NCBI GenBank assembly: GCA_016929775.1
Contig: JAFGIE010000062.1
Span: 1 to 35,917, forward strand
Reading direction: 5' to 3'
DNA: 35,917 bases
Origin: Anaerolineae bacterium
GTDB lineage: Bacteria; Chloroflexota; Anaerolineae; JAFGEY01
Notes under the pieces: model-generated
Database searches by the model: none
The model's input: the letters and a program-made list of their open reading frames with translations, nothing else
What the model was told of the DNA's origin: nothing
In this document: piece after piece, positions 23,824 to 32,258 of the stretch
Layout: each line of letters opens with the position of its first letter
How positions within the stretch are numbered: position 1 is the stretch's first letter
Translations under genes and position numbers: made by a program

Positions 23824-23901
23824 AGGCACAGTATGCGCCCGCACCGCCTTGACGCTGCGCAGGCGGCAAGCTCAAGGCGCGGCGGGCGAGGAGAGCACCC
23901 T

Positions 23902-24576
23902 ATGCGCTCGTTCTCCCTGACGTGGAGCAGCGGAATCGAAGAGGGCGAAGCCGTCGTCTTTGTCAGCTCGGTGCACGAGGCGCTCAGGCTCGCGTGGGAG
24001 CAGGTCCCGCACCGGGGACGCCTGATCCCGGCGCCAGAGATCCGGCCCTTTGGCGACTGGTTCCTCCAAGGCGTCGCCACCGAAGCGGACTATGCCAGCT
24101 TTCAGTGGTACCAGGAGCAAAGCGCTCTCCACGACACAGGCGACATCCGCGCAGACCGGTTCCTGTCTCTCGTGACCAGCGAACCGTGGCAAAAAGAGTC
24201 GCCCCACTTTGACCTCTCGTTGCTCCACCAACCTCTCGTCGACTACCGAGGAGAGACCGTGCTCGGCGCGGCGGCGCGTGGCATGGCAGCCGTGCTCTCG
24301 ATGCACCTGCTGCACACGCTCACCGACTCGTGGCGGCGCTTGATGCTCCTCCGCCGGTTGACAGCCCACTATGTCGGGCAGACGCTGGGCGTGCCTATCC
24401 CCACACAACGCGACGAGGCGCACTGCACCAATGTCTGTGCAATGCGCCCCGCCCACACCCTGCCGATGCTGATCGCCTATGCGGAGCAGGAAACCCGGGA
24501 CGAGATCCTCTTCTGCGAGCGGTGCCAAGTCGAACTGGGCACGCGGCTTGCCGACATCCACTTTGGCGAGAACTGA
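23902..24576 (+). CDS. Archaemetzincin-like protein with degenerate active site
   Basis: 224 aa. Archaemetzincins are zinc proteases with HExxHxxGxxxC followed by a cysteine-rich zinc site. The C-terminal part lines up with that layout: TAHYVGQTLG (155-163), His174-Cys175, Cys179, Met181 (CAM) and Cys205-x2-Cys208 (FCERC). The structural cysteines and the His-Cys/Met turn survive, but the catalytic Glu is replaced by Tyr157 and the second zinc His by Gln160, so proteolysis is not expected. The upstream region (ETVLGAAARGMAAVLSMHLL) also follows the family pattern before the helix. The start at 23902 has GAGGAG eight bases upstream. It ends three bases before the stop of the ABC gene on the other strand. 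The family assignment is by eye. Confidence 0.65.
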   Translation: MRSFSLTWSSGIEEGEAVVFVSSVHEALRLAWEQVPHRGRLIPAPEIRPFGDWFLQGVATEADYASFQWYQEQSALHDTGDIRADRFLSLVTSEPWQKESPHFDLSLLHQPLVDYRGETVLGAAARGMAAVLSMHLLHTLTDSWRRLMLLRRLTAHYVGQTLGVPIPTQRDEAHCTNVCAMRPAHTLPMLIAYAEQETRDEILFCERCQVELGTRLADIHFGEN

Positions 24577-24579
24577 CCC

Positions 24580-25308
24580 CTACGCCATCACCACCTTGTT
24601 CTGCGGGTGCTCGATCCGGTCGGAGACCTGCCCGTCGCTCAAGTGGTAGACCAACGAGGCATACTCTTCGACGATCGGGTCGTGAGTCACCATGACCACC
24701 GTGACGTTTTCCTCGATCGAGATCTTTTGGAACAGCGACATGATCTGCCGCCCCGTCGTAGTGTCCAGCTCACCTGTCGGCTCGTCCGCCAGGATCACCT
24801 CGGGCCGAGTGACCAGGGCGCGCGCCACGGCGACGCGCTGCTGCTGACCACCCGACATCTCGTACGGCCTGTGCTTTGCCCACTTGCTCAGTCCGACGAT
24901 CGCCAGGCAGCGCATCGTCCGCTCGCGACGCTCACGACGCGACAGCCCCTGGATGCGCAGCGGGAGTTCCACGTTCTCGTAGGCCGAGAACGTGGGGAGC
25001 AGCGCGAAAGACTGGAACACAAAGCTGTACTCGACCCGGCGCAAGCGGGTGACCTCGCGCTCGCTCAACTCGGACATCGGCCTTCCCTTAAAGAACACCT
25101 CGCCCGACGTTGGCCGATCCAGTCCGCCGATACAGTTGATCAGCGTCGTCTTGCCCGAGCCCGAGCGCCCTTGGAAGCCCACATACTCCCCAAACGGGAT
25201 CTCTAGGCTGAGCCCTCGCAGCGCGTGGACTTCTTTGCCGCGCGAACGGTAGACGCGGGTCAGGTTCTCGATCCGGATGATCGCTCCATTCTCTTTGTTC
25301 AGCGACAT
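24580..25308 (-). CDS. MacB/LolD-type ABC transporter ATPase
   Basis: 242-aa nucleotide-binding subunit. Walker A is GRSGSGKT (47-54), the Q-loop lies in FVFQSFALLP, the signature is MSGGQQQRVA, Walker B is ILADEPTGELD and the H-loop is VTHD. The pattern is typical of the MacB/LolD/FtsE group that pairs with FtsX-like permeases. The start ATG at 25308 is close behind the stop of the AbrB-tailed ATPase (16-base gap). It is the last gene of the exporter operon. Two different ATPases for one permease suggest a heterodimeric motor. Confidence 0.92.
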   Translation of the reverse strand: MSLNKENGAIIRIENLTRVYRSRGKEVHALRGLSLEIPFGEYVGFQGRSGSGKTTLINCIGGLDRPTSGEVFFKGRPMSELSEREVTRLRRVEYSFVFQSFALLPTFSAYENVELPLRIQGLSRRERRERTMRCLAIVGLSKWAKHRPYEMSGGQQQRVAVARALVTRPEVILADEPTGELDTTTGRQIMSLFQKISIEENVTVVMVTHDPIVEEYASLVYHLSDGQVSDRIEHPQNKVVMA

Positions 25309-25324
25309 GAGTGACTTGCCCTCT

Positions 25325-26386
25325 CTACTCGTTCCGCCCGCCGCCCAGGCGCCGCCGCAACCAGTCGGCAACCCGCTTGTGATGCGGCGGCGGCGGCGCA
25401 TCTTGCGCCAGGTACAGCCCGCTGACCTGCACTTCCCACTCGTCCTCCTCGGACACGCGCGATGCGACCGCTTCGCGACCAGCAACCGGACGGATCAGGA
25501 TGCCCTCGCCCGTCAGCTCGACGCGCGCGCGGTCACCGATCCGCATCTCCTCCAGGTAGTCCCGCGGGACCTGCAGACGACCAGCGGTATCCAGAACCAC
25601 GAGTTCTTCGTACATCACCTCGTGCTCGAAGCCTTCGTCCGCCAGCTCGTCTTCGTCCTCATCCCCGTTTGACAGAGGCGCCAACACCTGTCGCGTGGTC
25701 TCGGTACTCGTCCTCCCATCGCGGATCGCGATCACCCGGTCCACCTCACTGGCGATGCGCGGGTCGTGTGTCACGATCAGGATCGTGACCCCCAGCTCAC
25801 GGTTCAGGTTGCGCAGCGCGCCCAGGATCTCCTGTGCCATCCGCGAATCTACCTCACCGGTCGGCTCATCCGCCAGGAGCAGCCGCGGATAGTTGGCGAG
25901 AGAGACGGCGATCGCCACGCGCTGTTGTTCGCCGCCCGACATCTCTGCCAGGCGGTGCCGCTTGCGGTGCCCGAGCCCAACCGCTTCGAGGAGCTCGCTC
26001 GACCGGCGGCGGCGTTCGCGCAAGCCGACGCCGGTGATGATCATGGGCAGCGTCACGTTCTCCTCTGCCGAGAGGTAGGGGATCAGGTTGCGCGACGGCT
26101 GCTGCCACACGAATCCCACCTCTTCGCGCCGGTACTTGTTCAGTTGGCGCCCCGACAGCTTGAGCAGATCGCGCCCGTCCACGATCACGCGCCCCGCCGA
26201 CGGCTGGTCGAGCCCGCCCAGGATGTTCATGAGCGTGCTCTTGCCCGAGCCGGATGGGCCAACGAGGGCCATGATCTCGCCCTCCTGCACGACCAGATCG
26301 AGGCCTTGCAACGCCACGATCTCGAGATCGGCCATCTTGTAGATCTTGACCAGGTTATCACAGATGATCAGGGGTTCTTCGCTCAC
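25325..26386 (-). CDS. ABC transporter ATPase with AbrB-like C-terminal extension
   Basis: 353 aa, about 110 longer than the partner ATPase. Residues 1-230 form a MacB/LolD-type nucleotide-binding domain: Walker A GPSGSGKS (43-50), FVWQQPSRNLIP Q-loop, signature MSGGEQQRVA (149-158), Walker B LLADEPTGEVD, H-loop VTHD. An acidic linker (about 240-256) follows. Then residues about 261-302 have the swapped-hairpin pattern of SpoVT/AbrB domains (VVLDTAGRLQVPRDYLEEM.IGD...V), and a basic tail closes the protein. AbrB domains dimerise and bind DNA or partners, so the extension may regulate the ATPase or hold the two motors together. Confidence 0.88.
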   Translation of the reverse strand: MSEEPLIICDNLVKIYKMADLEIVALQGLDLVVQEGEIMALVGPSGSGKSTLMNILGGLDQPSAGRVIVDGRDLLKLSGRQLNKYRREEVGFVWQQPSRNLIPYLSAEENVTLPMIITGVGLRERRRRSSELLEAVGLGHRKRHRLAEMSGGEQQRVAIAVSLANYPRLLLADEPTGEVDSRMAQEILGALRNLNRELGVTILIVTHDPRIASEVDRVIAIRDGRTSTETTRQVLAPLSNGDEDEDELADEGFEHEVMYEELVVLDTAGRLQVPRDYLEEMRIGDRARVELTGEGILIRPVAGREAVASRVSEEDEWEVQVSGLYLAQDAPPPPHHKRVADWLRRRLGGGRNE

Positions 26387-26412
26387 AATCGCTTTCCTAT
26401 TCTACAGGGCGT

Positions 26413-29307
26413 CTACGTAGTCTCGCCCAACTTGATCGCCTCAAAGACGCGCATTCGCCGCAGCGAGAGCAACATCACGATCACGCCTGCAACAAACATC
26501 ACGCCGAAAACGGCATAGATGTACGCGATCTCGTTCCACGCGATCCGGACCTCAAAGGGAGGGGTACGCGGGTGCTCGCCTCCCTGCACCTGGAAGAACG
26601 GGATGAACAGGTTGCTGACCAACACGCCCAGTCCCGTCCCCGCAGCAGCGCCCATCGCGATCAGCGTCAGCTGCTCCACGACCAGGAATGTACCCATCTG
26701 GGCGACGGACAGCCCCACCGCGCGCAGCACCCCCAGCTCGATATACCTCTTGAGAAACGAGACATACGAGTAGATGGTAAAGCCGATCACCGTCAGCGCC
26801 GCCGACGCGACAAAGCCGGCGGACAGCAGTCCGAACACGCCCTGCCGTTCCGGGCTGAGCTGTGCGGCGTCGACCAAGCCGCGTGCGTCGAACGCGCGCA
26901 TCACGTTCAGGCCGATCTGGTTGGCTGCGGCAAGCAGCTCCGGCGCACGCAAGTCGGCGTCGGTCGCCAACCACACATCGTAGGGATAAACGCCGCCGAC
27001 CAGGTTGTAGAGATGCGTCAGATTGGCGATCACGAACGGACCGTCCTCCGGATAGAGGCGCGGAAAGAGGTCGACGACCCCGCCTACGCGAAAGCTGGCG
27101 GTCGGCTCGGAGCCCAGCGGGATCTGGAGGGTTAGCTTGTCCCCCACCTCAAGGCCCTGCTGGTAGAGATCGCGGCTCACGAGGACGGCGTCATCGCGTA
27201 CCGCCAGCGCGTTCATGAGCGCACCCAGGCTCGCCGGCGCAAAGTCCCGGCGAAAGAACGCAACCTGTCCAAAGTCGAAGCGATCGACCGCCATCAACTG
27301 CACCTTGGCGTTGCCGCCGGCGAGCTTGGCGGTCACCTCTTTTTGCAGCACGCGCACTGCCGCGCGCACGCCTGGAATGTGAAGGTGCTCCGAGACGGGG
27401 AGAAAGAGCCACTCCGGGCCTGCTGCCTCCTCCTCTTCTTCTTCGGGCGCCGCACTCTCTCCCTCGCCGGTCAGGCTGCCCAGCCCCTCCGTCTCGGTGC
27501 TCTCTCCCATCTCGACCAGCCGAAAGTCGCCTCCCGTTTCATAGTAGGCGTTTGCCCAAGCGAACGTATCGAGAGTCAGAGCCATCGAAGCGGTGAACAC
27601 CGCCAGGCTCAAGGTCAGCACCAGCAGCAGCATCGGACCGACATAGTGCCGTGCCGTGCGCGACAAGTGGCGCAGCGCCAGCACAGGCACCACGCCCCGC
27701 CACGCGTTCGCCACCCAAGCCAAGATCCGCATCACCCACGGGAACACCCGCACGAACATCAGCGCCAGCGCAAAGACAAAGGTCGCCGGGACCAAGAACA
27801 AGTACGGATTGCTGAACGGCGAGCCCGTCCTGCTGTCCGTCTCTAGGAACGAGATCGTCTCCCGCTCACGCAGCAGGTAGTAACCATACAGCGATGGCGC
27901 CAGCAGCAGGACGTCCAGGAAAGCGCGCTGCCAGAACGGCGCACGCAGCACGCGCGCTTGGTCCTGCTTGTACGTCACCACCGTCTCTCGCGCCGCACGG
28001 ACCGCCGGACCGACGCCTGCTGCGATCGACGCCACGAGCGCCAGCAGGCCGAACCGCAGATTGCGCCAGGTCAGGGCTGTCTGCAGCAAGCTGCGCGCTT
28101 CTAACTGCAGGAAGGACCGCGTAAGCCCCATCACCTGTGCAACGCGCTCGCCCAGCAGCGCCCCCACAACCATCCCCATGGCGCCGACGATCAGCCCCTC
28201 GAGCAGATAGATGCCGACCACCTGCCCGGTCGTCGTCCCTCGGCTGCGCAGCATCGCGATCTCGTTGCGCTGCCGCTCGACGATCATGCCCGAGACGAGC
28301 GCGATAAAGTAGAACACCAAGCCCAGGATCGGCACGCTGAACAAGTACAGGGACACGGTCAACAGGACGACCGTGTCGCTGTACGCGAGCAGCTTGCTCT
28401 CGGGCGAGCGAGCGAGGTCCACGTCGCGCAACAGACTCAGCGCATCCTTCTGCAGCGTCTGCACGCGTCCTAGGAGCTCGGGGACGTCCGCCGAGCCCAC
28501 CGCATCGCCGTCTAGCACCAGCGACCAGACCGCCAGGCCGACCTCGCCCTTCATCGCCAGCGCCAACTGCCCGTAGCTAGCTGCTGGCAGCAGCAACACC
28601 TGGTCGAACGACGACTGAGGGTAGAACCAGAACACATCACTGGGGTCGCGCGCGCGCCACACGCCCGCGATCCGCACCCTCTGCTGGTAGACCGTCTCGA
28701 CCGCCGCGTCGCCCTCGGTGGGCGCGCGATCATAGACGATGTACTCCTCTCCCGGCTGCAGCCCGATCGCTTCCACAAGCCCGGGCGTGATCAGGACTTC
28801 CATCGGTTCGCTGCTGCTGCGCGCTGCTCTGGGGAACGTCCCCTCCAGCAGCTCGATCTGCGGTTCGAGGTCGCTGACAAAGCCGAGCGAGACGAAGGAG
28901 AGCGGCTCGGAGACCGTGCCGTACGCCTCGCTCGATGTCGGAAAGAGCCGCATGCGGTCCGTCTTGTAGTGACGGACCACGGCCCTTTCCGGCAGGCCAA
29001 CCGCAGCCGTCGCCGCAGTCTGCATGTACGCGTCAAGCTTTTGGCACGCTTCCCACTCGAGGAATCCGTGCCAGCTCCCCACATAGCGAAACAGGAACGA
29101 GAAGGGTGGAGCCGGATCGCTCGGATCGTTGTACAGCCTGTCGTTCAGGATGCGATAGCTGACCGCATCCGCATAGAGCGGGATACTCACCGTCAATGCC
29201 ACCGCAACCACCAGCCCAAGGAGCAACGACAGGGCTAGCCCACGCTGATGAAACAGCCTCCGCGCCGAGACTAGGAATACAGCGAGGACGTACTGGATCC
29301 TGCTCAT
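26413..29307 (-). CDS. Large FtsX/MacB-like ABC permease
   Basis: 964-aa permease built as a duplicated FtsX unit. A first membrane helix (about 25-45) is followed by a large extracytoplasmic domain (about 50-310), a cluster of helices (about 312-440, first FtsX domain), helices near 465-490, 500-530 and 555-580, and a second large external domain (about 590-815). That external domain contains a run of glutamates near 640. The last FtsX domain lies at about 825-955. The architecture fits mechanotransmission exporters of the MacB family rather than importers. Its start overlaps the stop of the adaptor gene by four bases, so translation is coupled. The cargo (lipid, peptide or antibiotic) is unknown. 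Confidence 0.9.
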   Translation of the reverse strand: MSRIQYVLAVFLVSARRLFHQRGLALSLLLGLVVAVALTVSIPLYADAVSYRILNDRLYNDPSDPAPPFSFLFRYVGSWHGFLEWEACQKLDAYMQTAATAAVGLPERAVVRHYKTDRMRLFPTSSEAYGTVSEPLSFVSLGFVSDLEPQIELLEGTFPRAARSSSEPMEVLITPGLVEAIGLQPGEEYIVYDRAPTEGDAAVETVYQQRVRIAGVWRARDPSDVFWFYPQSSFDQVLLLPAASYGQLALAMKGEVGLAVWSLVLDGDAVGSADVPELLGRVQTLQKDALSLLRDVDLARSPESKLLAYSDTVVLLTVSLYLFSVPILGLVFYFIALVSGMIVERQRNEIAMLRSRGTTTGQVVGIYLLEGLIVGAMGMVVGALLGERVAQVMGLTRSFLQLEARSLLQTALTWRNLRFGLLALVASIAAGVGPAVRAARETVVTYKQDQARVLRAPFWQRAFLDVLLLAPSLYGYYLLRERETISFLETDSRTGSPFSNPYLFLVPATFVFALALMFVRVFPWVMRILAWVANAWRGVVPVLALRHLSRTARHYVGPMLLLVLTLSLAVFTASMALTLDTFAWANAYYETGGDFRLVEMGESTETEGLGSLTGEGESAAPEEEEEEAAGPEWLFLPVSEHLHIPGVRAAVRVLQKEVTAKLAGGNAKVQLMAVDRFDFGQVAFFRRDFAPASLGALMNALAVRDDAVLVSRDLYQQGLEVGDKLTLQIPLGSEPTASFRVGGVVDLFPRLYPEDGPFVIANLTHLYNLVGGVYPYDVWLATDADLRAPELLAAANQIGLNVMRAFDARGLVDAAQLSPERQGVFGLLSAGFVASAALTVIGFTIYSYVSFLKRYIELGVLRAVGLSVAQMGTFLVVEQLTLIAMGAAAGTGLGVLVSNLFIPFFQVQGGEHPRTPPFEVRIAWNEIAYIYAVFGVMFVAGVIVMLLSLRRMRVFEAIKLGETT

Positions 29308-30674
29308 AGACCTTCGATGATCTGTCCCTCTTCCAGCCCCTCGATGACCTCGACCCGGTCTTCTCCCTCGACGCCCAGCTTGACGTCGACCTTTTGCAGC
29401 CGGTCGCCCAGGCGCACCATCACGAACTGGCGTCCCTCGAACGTACGGATCGCCGCCGGGGGCAGCCAGAGCGTGTCCACGCTCTGCTCGATCAGCACCG
29501 TGACCTTGACCAGGTCACCAGCCTCCAACCCCGACCCCTCCATGTCGTCGAGCAGGATGTGCGTGCGCTCATCCTCATCCTCAACCCGCACCGAGCCACC
29601 GCCCGTTCCGTACGGGTAGGGGAGCTGCTGGATGATGCCCGTAAAGATCTCGCCAGGCCGACTGCTGAACGTGACCTCACACGGAGTGTTCTCTTCCAAC
29701 AGCGACATCTGGTTGCCGCTGAGGTTGGCGGTAATGTCCACCTCGCTCGGATCGGCGATCACGGCGACCGCTTTGCGGGCTTCAACCGACTGGCCCGGGA
29801 TGACGTTGAACGACGTCAGCTCACCGTCAAAGGGCGCGACCAACTGCCCCATCTGGATCTGTGCCTCGAGGCGCTCGACGCGCAGTTCCGCCGACTCGAC
29901 GCCCTGCAGTAGAGATGGGTCAACGCCCCGCTCCAGCCACGCGATCTCTTGCTTAGCCTTCTCGACCTCGATCTCGAGCAGCGCCAGATCGATCTTGTAC
30001 GTCGCCTCTACCTGGCGCGCCTTGACCAACGCCTCATCGTACCGCGCCTTGGCCTCCTCGTACGCCCGCTCCGCCTGAGTCACGTTCTTGATCAGCGAGT
30101 CGCGCACCCGCTGCGGCTCCCAAGGACGGTCCAGGGCCTCCTTGTAGGCGATCTTGGCTTCCTCCAGCGTCTCGGCGCTGCGATCGACCGCGTAGCGCAG
30201 CGAAATCAGATTCGACACCGGGGGTGTTGCCTTTGCGCGCTCCAGCCGCAGCTCCGTCACCCTCAGGGCGGTGCGTGCACTGTACAGCTGCCGCTCCAGC
30301 GCCTCTTCCGCGGCTGCGTACCGGTCCAGCGTGGTCTCCAGGTCCACCTCCGCCAGCGCGAGCTGGCTCGCCACGTCACCCACCTCGAGCTCGGCGAGGA
30401 TCGTGCCCTCTTCCACCCAATCGCCCCGGTCGGCGTACACGACCTCGATGTAGCCGCCCTTCTTAAAGTAGAGCGATTCCTCGCGGATGGGCGAGACGCG
30501 CGCCGTGAACTGCTCCTTATTCTCGACGGTGCCCCGTTCTACCACGTACGTGGGCTTGTCGGGCACCATCGACGTTGGGATCGGTGTCGGTGTCGCTTCA
30601 TCGCTGGTCTGGGAAACACAGGCAGCAGCCAACAACGCCACGACAAGCACAACCATAGACAGACGCCGCTTCAT
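29304..30674 (-). CDS. MacA/HlyD-like efflux adaptor lipoprotein
   Basis: 456 aa. The N-terminus is a lipoprotein signal with lipobox LAAAC, so Cys19 would be lipidated; a Thr/Pro-rich spacer follows. The body has a split biotinyl-lipoyl domain (the GGYIEVVYADRGDWVEEG half near 75-92 and the APFDGELTSFNVIPGQSV half near 285-302) flanking a long coiled coil (about 105-275), then beta-barrel and membrane-proximal domains ending in VEVIEGLEEGQ. This is the membrane fusion layout of MacA. The start ATG at 30674 has AAGGAG 11 bases upstream; longer readings have no ribosome-binding site and lie in the hairpin leader. It is first in the exporter operon. Confidence 0.9.
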   Translation of the reverse strand: MKRRLSMVVLVVALLAAACVSQTSDEATPTPIPTSMVPDKPTYVVERGTVENKEQFTARVSPIREESLYFKKGGYIEVVYADRGDWVEEGTILAELEVGDVASQLALAEVDLETTLDRYAAAEEALERQLYSARTALRVTELRLERAKATPPVSNLISLRYAVDRSAETLEEAKIAYKEALDRPWEPQRVRDSLIKNVTQAERAYEEAKARYDEALVKARQVEATYKIDLALLEIEVEKAKQEIAWLERGVDPSLLQGVESAELRVERLEAQIQMGQLVAPFDGELTSFNVIPGQSVEARKAVAVIADPSEVDITANLSGNQMSLLEENTPCEVTFSSRPGEIFTGIIQQLPYPYGTGGGSVRVEDEDERTHILLDDMEGSGLEAGDLVKVTVLIEQSVDTLWLPPAAIRTFEGRQFVMVRLGDRLQKVDVKLGVEGEDRVEVIEGLEEGQIIEGL

Positions 30675-30742
30675 CGGATCCACTTCTCCTTCTTCGTCTA
30701 TGCCCAAAGCAGAGCGCTGAACGCCCCAGCTCGGCGACAGAA

Positions 30743-30870
30743 GAGGTGAGCCCTGTCTGTGCAGCGAGCTCACCTCGTGTTTGCCTGCGCGTGCAGGCCT
30801 AGCGCCCGGGTCATGTCCGCCTACCCCTCTGCGGGAGGGAGCACGACCGTCGGCGCTGAGGACATGGCCC
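30743..30870 (-). promoter_or_regulatory. Hairpin-rich leader of the exporter operon
   Basis: Between the promoter at 30903-30931 and the adaptor ATG lies about 220 bases of leader that holds three stem-loops. They are 30808-30818 pairing with 30860-30870 (10 of 11 pairs), GCCTGC/GCAGGC with a 4-base loop (30783-30798), and a perfect 9-bp GAGGTGAGC/GCTCACCTC with a 16-base loop (30743-30776). No known riboswitch class is recognised. It may be a regulatory RNA leader, or the 9-bp dyad may be a protein operator. Confidence 0.5.
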
Positions 30871-30902
30871 TCGGGTCAGGACCTGCTAGACAGCAGTTTG
30901 CT

Positions 30903-30931
30903 ATTATACCCCTCTTCGCCGTTCTGTGCAA
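30903..30931 (-). promoter_or_regulatory. Promoter of the MacAB-like exporter operon
   Basis: - strand -35 TTGCAC (30926-30931), a 17-base spacer and a perfect -10 TATAAT (30903-30908). The predicted transcript begins near 30896, leaving about 220 untranslated bases before the adaptor ATG. Confidence 0.6.
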
Positions 30932-30972
30932 TTGCGCCACTCCCATTGATCCCCACACGCCCATTCCCCGGC

Positions 30973-31000
30973 TGGACAGAGCGCCGGATCGTGGTATCAT
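30973..31000 (+). promoter_or_regulatory. Promoter of the sulfotransferase gene
   Basis: -35 TGGACA (30973-30978, one mismatch), a 16-base spacer and -10 TATCAT (30995-31000), 29 bases before the ATG at 31030. It has the same -10 and spacer length as the nadE promoter. Confidence 0.6.
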
Positions 31001-31029
31001 AGGTCCAGTACACGATGGAGGAGAGTGCT

Positions 31030-32220
31030 ATGTTGTTCAACATGCGCCGCTTCCTGGCGTTCACCCGCCGGGCGTTGTTCGAGACCAAGGGCACACACTA
31101 CCGGCTGACGCCCAAGCGGCTCGCCTGGCTTGTCGCCTTCTACCCGTTCTTTGCGCTGCTCGAACTCGTGACCTGGACCTGCCTGCAGCTGGACAAGCTG
31201 CTCTACCCGGGCTTCCGCGAGCAAGCGATCCGCGAGCCCGTGTTCATCATTGGCAACCCGCGCAGCGGCACGACCCTTCTCCATCGCCTGATGGCGAAAG
31301 ATGTGCGCACCATGACCTCGATGATCACGTGGGAGATCCTGTTTGCCCCCTCGATCGTCCAGCGCAAGCTCGGCGCGGCGCTCGGCGCCGTCGATCGCTG
31401 GCTCGGCAGTCCCTTCCGCACCCTCCTGCACACCATGGAGCGCAGGCTGTACGCGTCGCTCCTTGTGCACCGTTTCACGCTGCTCGAACCCGAGGAGGAT
31501 GAATACCTGTTCGTCCACACCTGGTCCACGCTGGTCACCTCGACCATCTCTGCCATCATGCACGACGCGCACGACTACACGCGCTTCGACAGAAAGCTGC
31601 CGCGATGGGAGAAGCGCCGCATCATGCGCTTTTACAGCGGCTGCCTGCGGCGCCACCTCTACGCCCACCGCACAGAGCAGGCTCCTGGTCGTCACTACCT
31701 CGCCAAGAGCCCGGCGAGCACGCCCCGGATCGACACCTTTTATCGCTGGTTCCCCGACTGCAAGTTCATCTACCTGGCGCGCAACCCCCTGCAGGTCATC
31801 CCCTCGTACCTCGACCTGATCGAGATCCAGTGGCGCACCATGGCTGACCCGCTCAAGCCCTGGGCGGCGCGCGACTGGGTGATCGACATGGCCAAGCACT
31901 GGTACAGCTATCCCCTCGCGCGGCTGGACCAAGCCCCACCAGACAGCTATGTAGTCGTCCGCTACGACGACCTCGTCGCTGACCCCGAGGGCACAGTGCG
32001 CGCGATCTATGCACACCTGGGCTTGCCCCTCGATCCAGCGTACGCACAGGTGCTCCACCACGAAGCCGAACGCGCCAAGAGCTACCGCAGCCAGCACCAC
32101 TATGACCTGGCAGAGATGGGGATCCCCCGCCAAGAGATCGTCGAGCTCTTTGCCGACGTCTTTGACCGCTTTGGCTTCGACACGGGCAAAGATCCGCCAG
32201 AGACGGGCGCAGCGGGCTAG
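31030..32220 (+). CDS. Sulfotransferase family protein
   Basis: 396-aa PAPS-dependent sulfotransferase. The 5'-phosphosulfate loop is NPRSGTTLL (76-84), and the 3'-phosphate motif is in IYLARNPLQVIPS (near 248). The C-terminal region with YDDLVADPEG is also characteristic of the broad Sulfotransfer_3 type. A hydrophobic segment near 32-56 may attach it to the membrane. The start ATG at 31030 has GGAGG about eight bases upstream; an ATG at 31015 overlaps that site. It stands alone with its own promoter, divergent from the exporter. A sulfated lipid or glycan product is plausible, and the exporter could move such a product; neither is shown. Confidence 0.88.
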   Translation: MLFNMRRFLAFTRRALFETKGTHYRLTPKRLAWLVAFYPFFALLELVTWTCLQLDKLLYPGFREQAIREPVFIIGNPRSGTTLLHRLMAKDVRTMTSMITWEILFAPSIVQRKLGAALGAVDRWLGSPFRTLLHTMERRLYASLLVHRFTLLEPEEDEYLFVHTWSTLVTSTISAIMHDAHDYTRFDRKLPRWEKRRIMRFYSGCLRRHLYAHRTEQAPGRHYLAKSPASTPRIDTFYRWFPDCKFIYLARNPLQVIPSYLDLIEIQWRTMADPLKPWAARDWVIDMAKHWYSYPLARLDQAPPDSYVVVRYDDLVADPEGTVRAIYAHLGLPLDPAYAQVLHHEAERAKSYRSQHHYDLAEMGIPRQEIVELFADVFDRFGFDTGKDPPETGAAG

Positions 32221-32234
32221 CGCCGCTCAGGGCG

Positions 32235-32254
32235 CACAGACGCATCCGCCTGTG
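32235..32254. terminator. Possible bidirectional terminator hairpin
   Basis: CACAG at 32235-32239 pairs with CTGTG at 32250-32254 around a short inner CG/CG pair. It lies between the convergent sulfotransferase and the secreted protein at 32259. No T-tract is present, so the call is weak. Confidence 0.25.
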
Positions 32255-32258
32255 TGGA

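Noticed and set aside
23710..23901. Longer N-terminus for the archaemetzincin-like gene
   Set aside because: It would include both divergent promoters. The ATG at 23902 has GAGGAG at a good distance.
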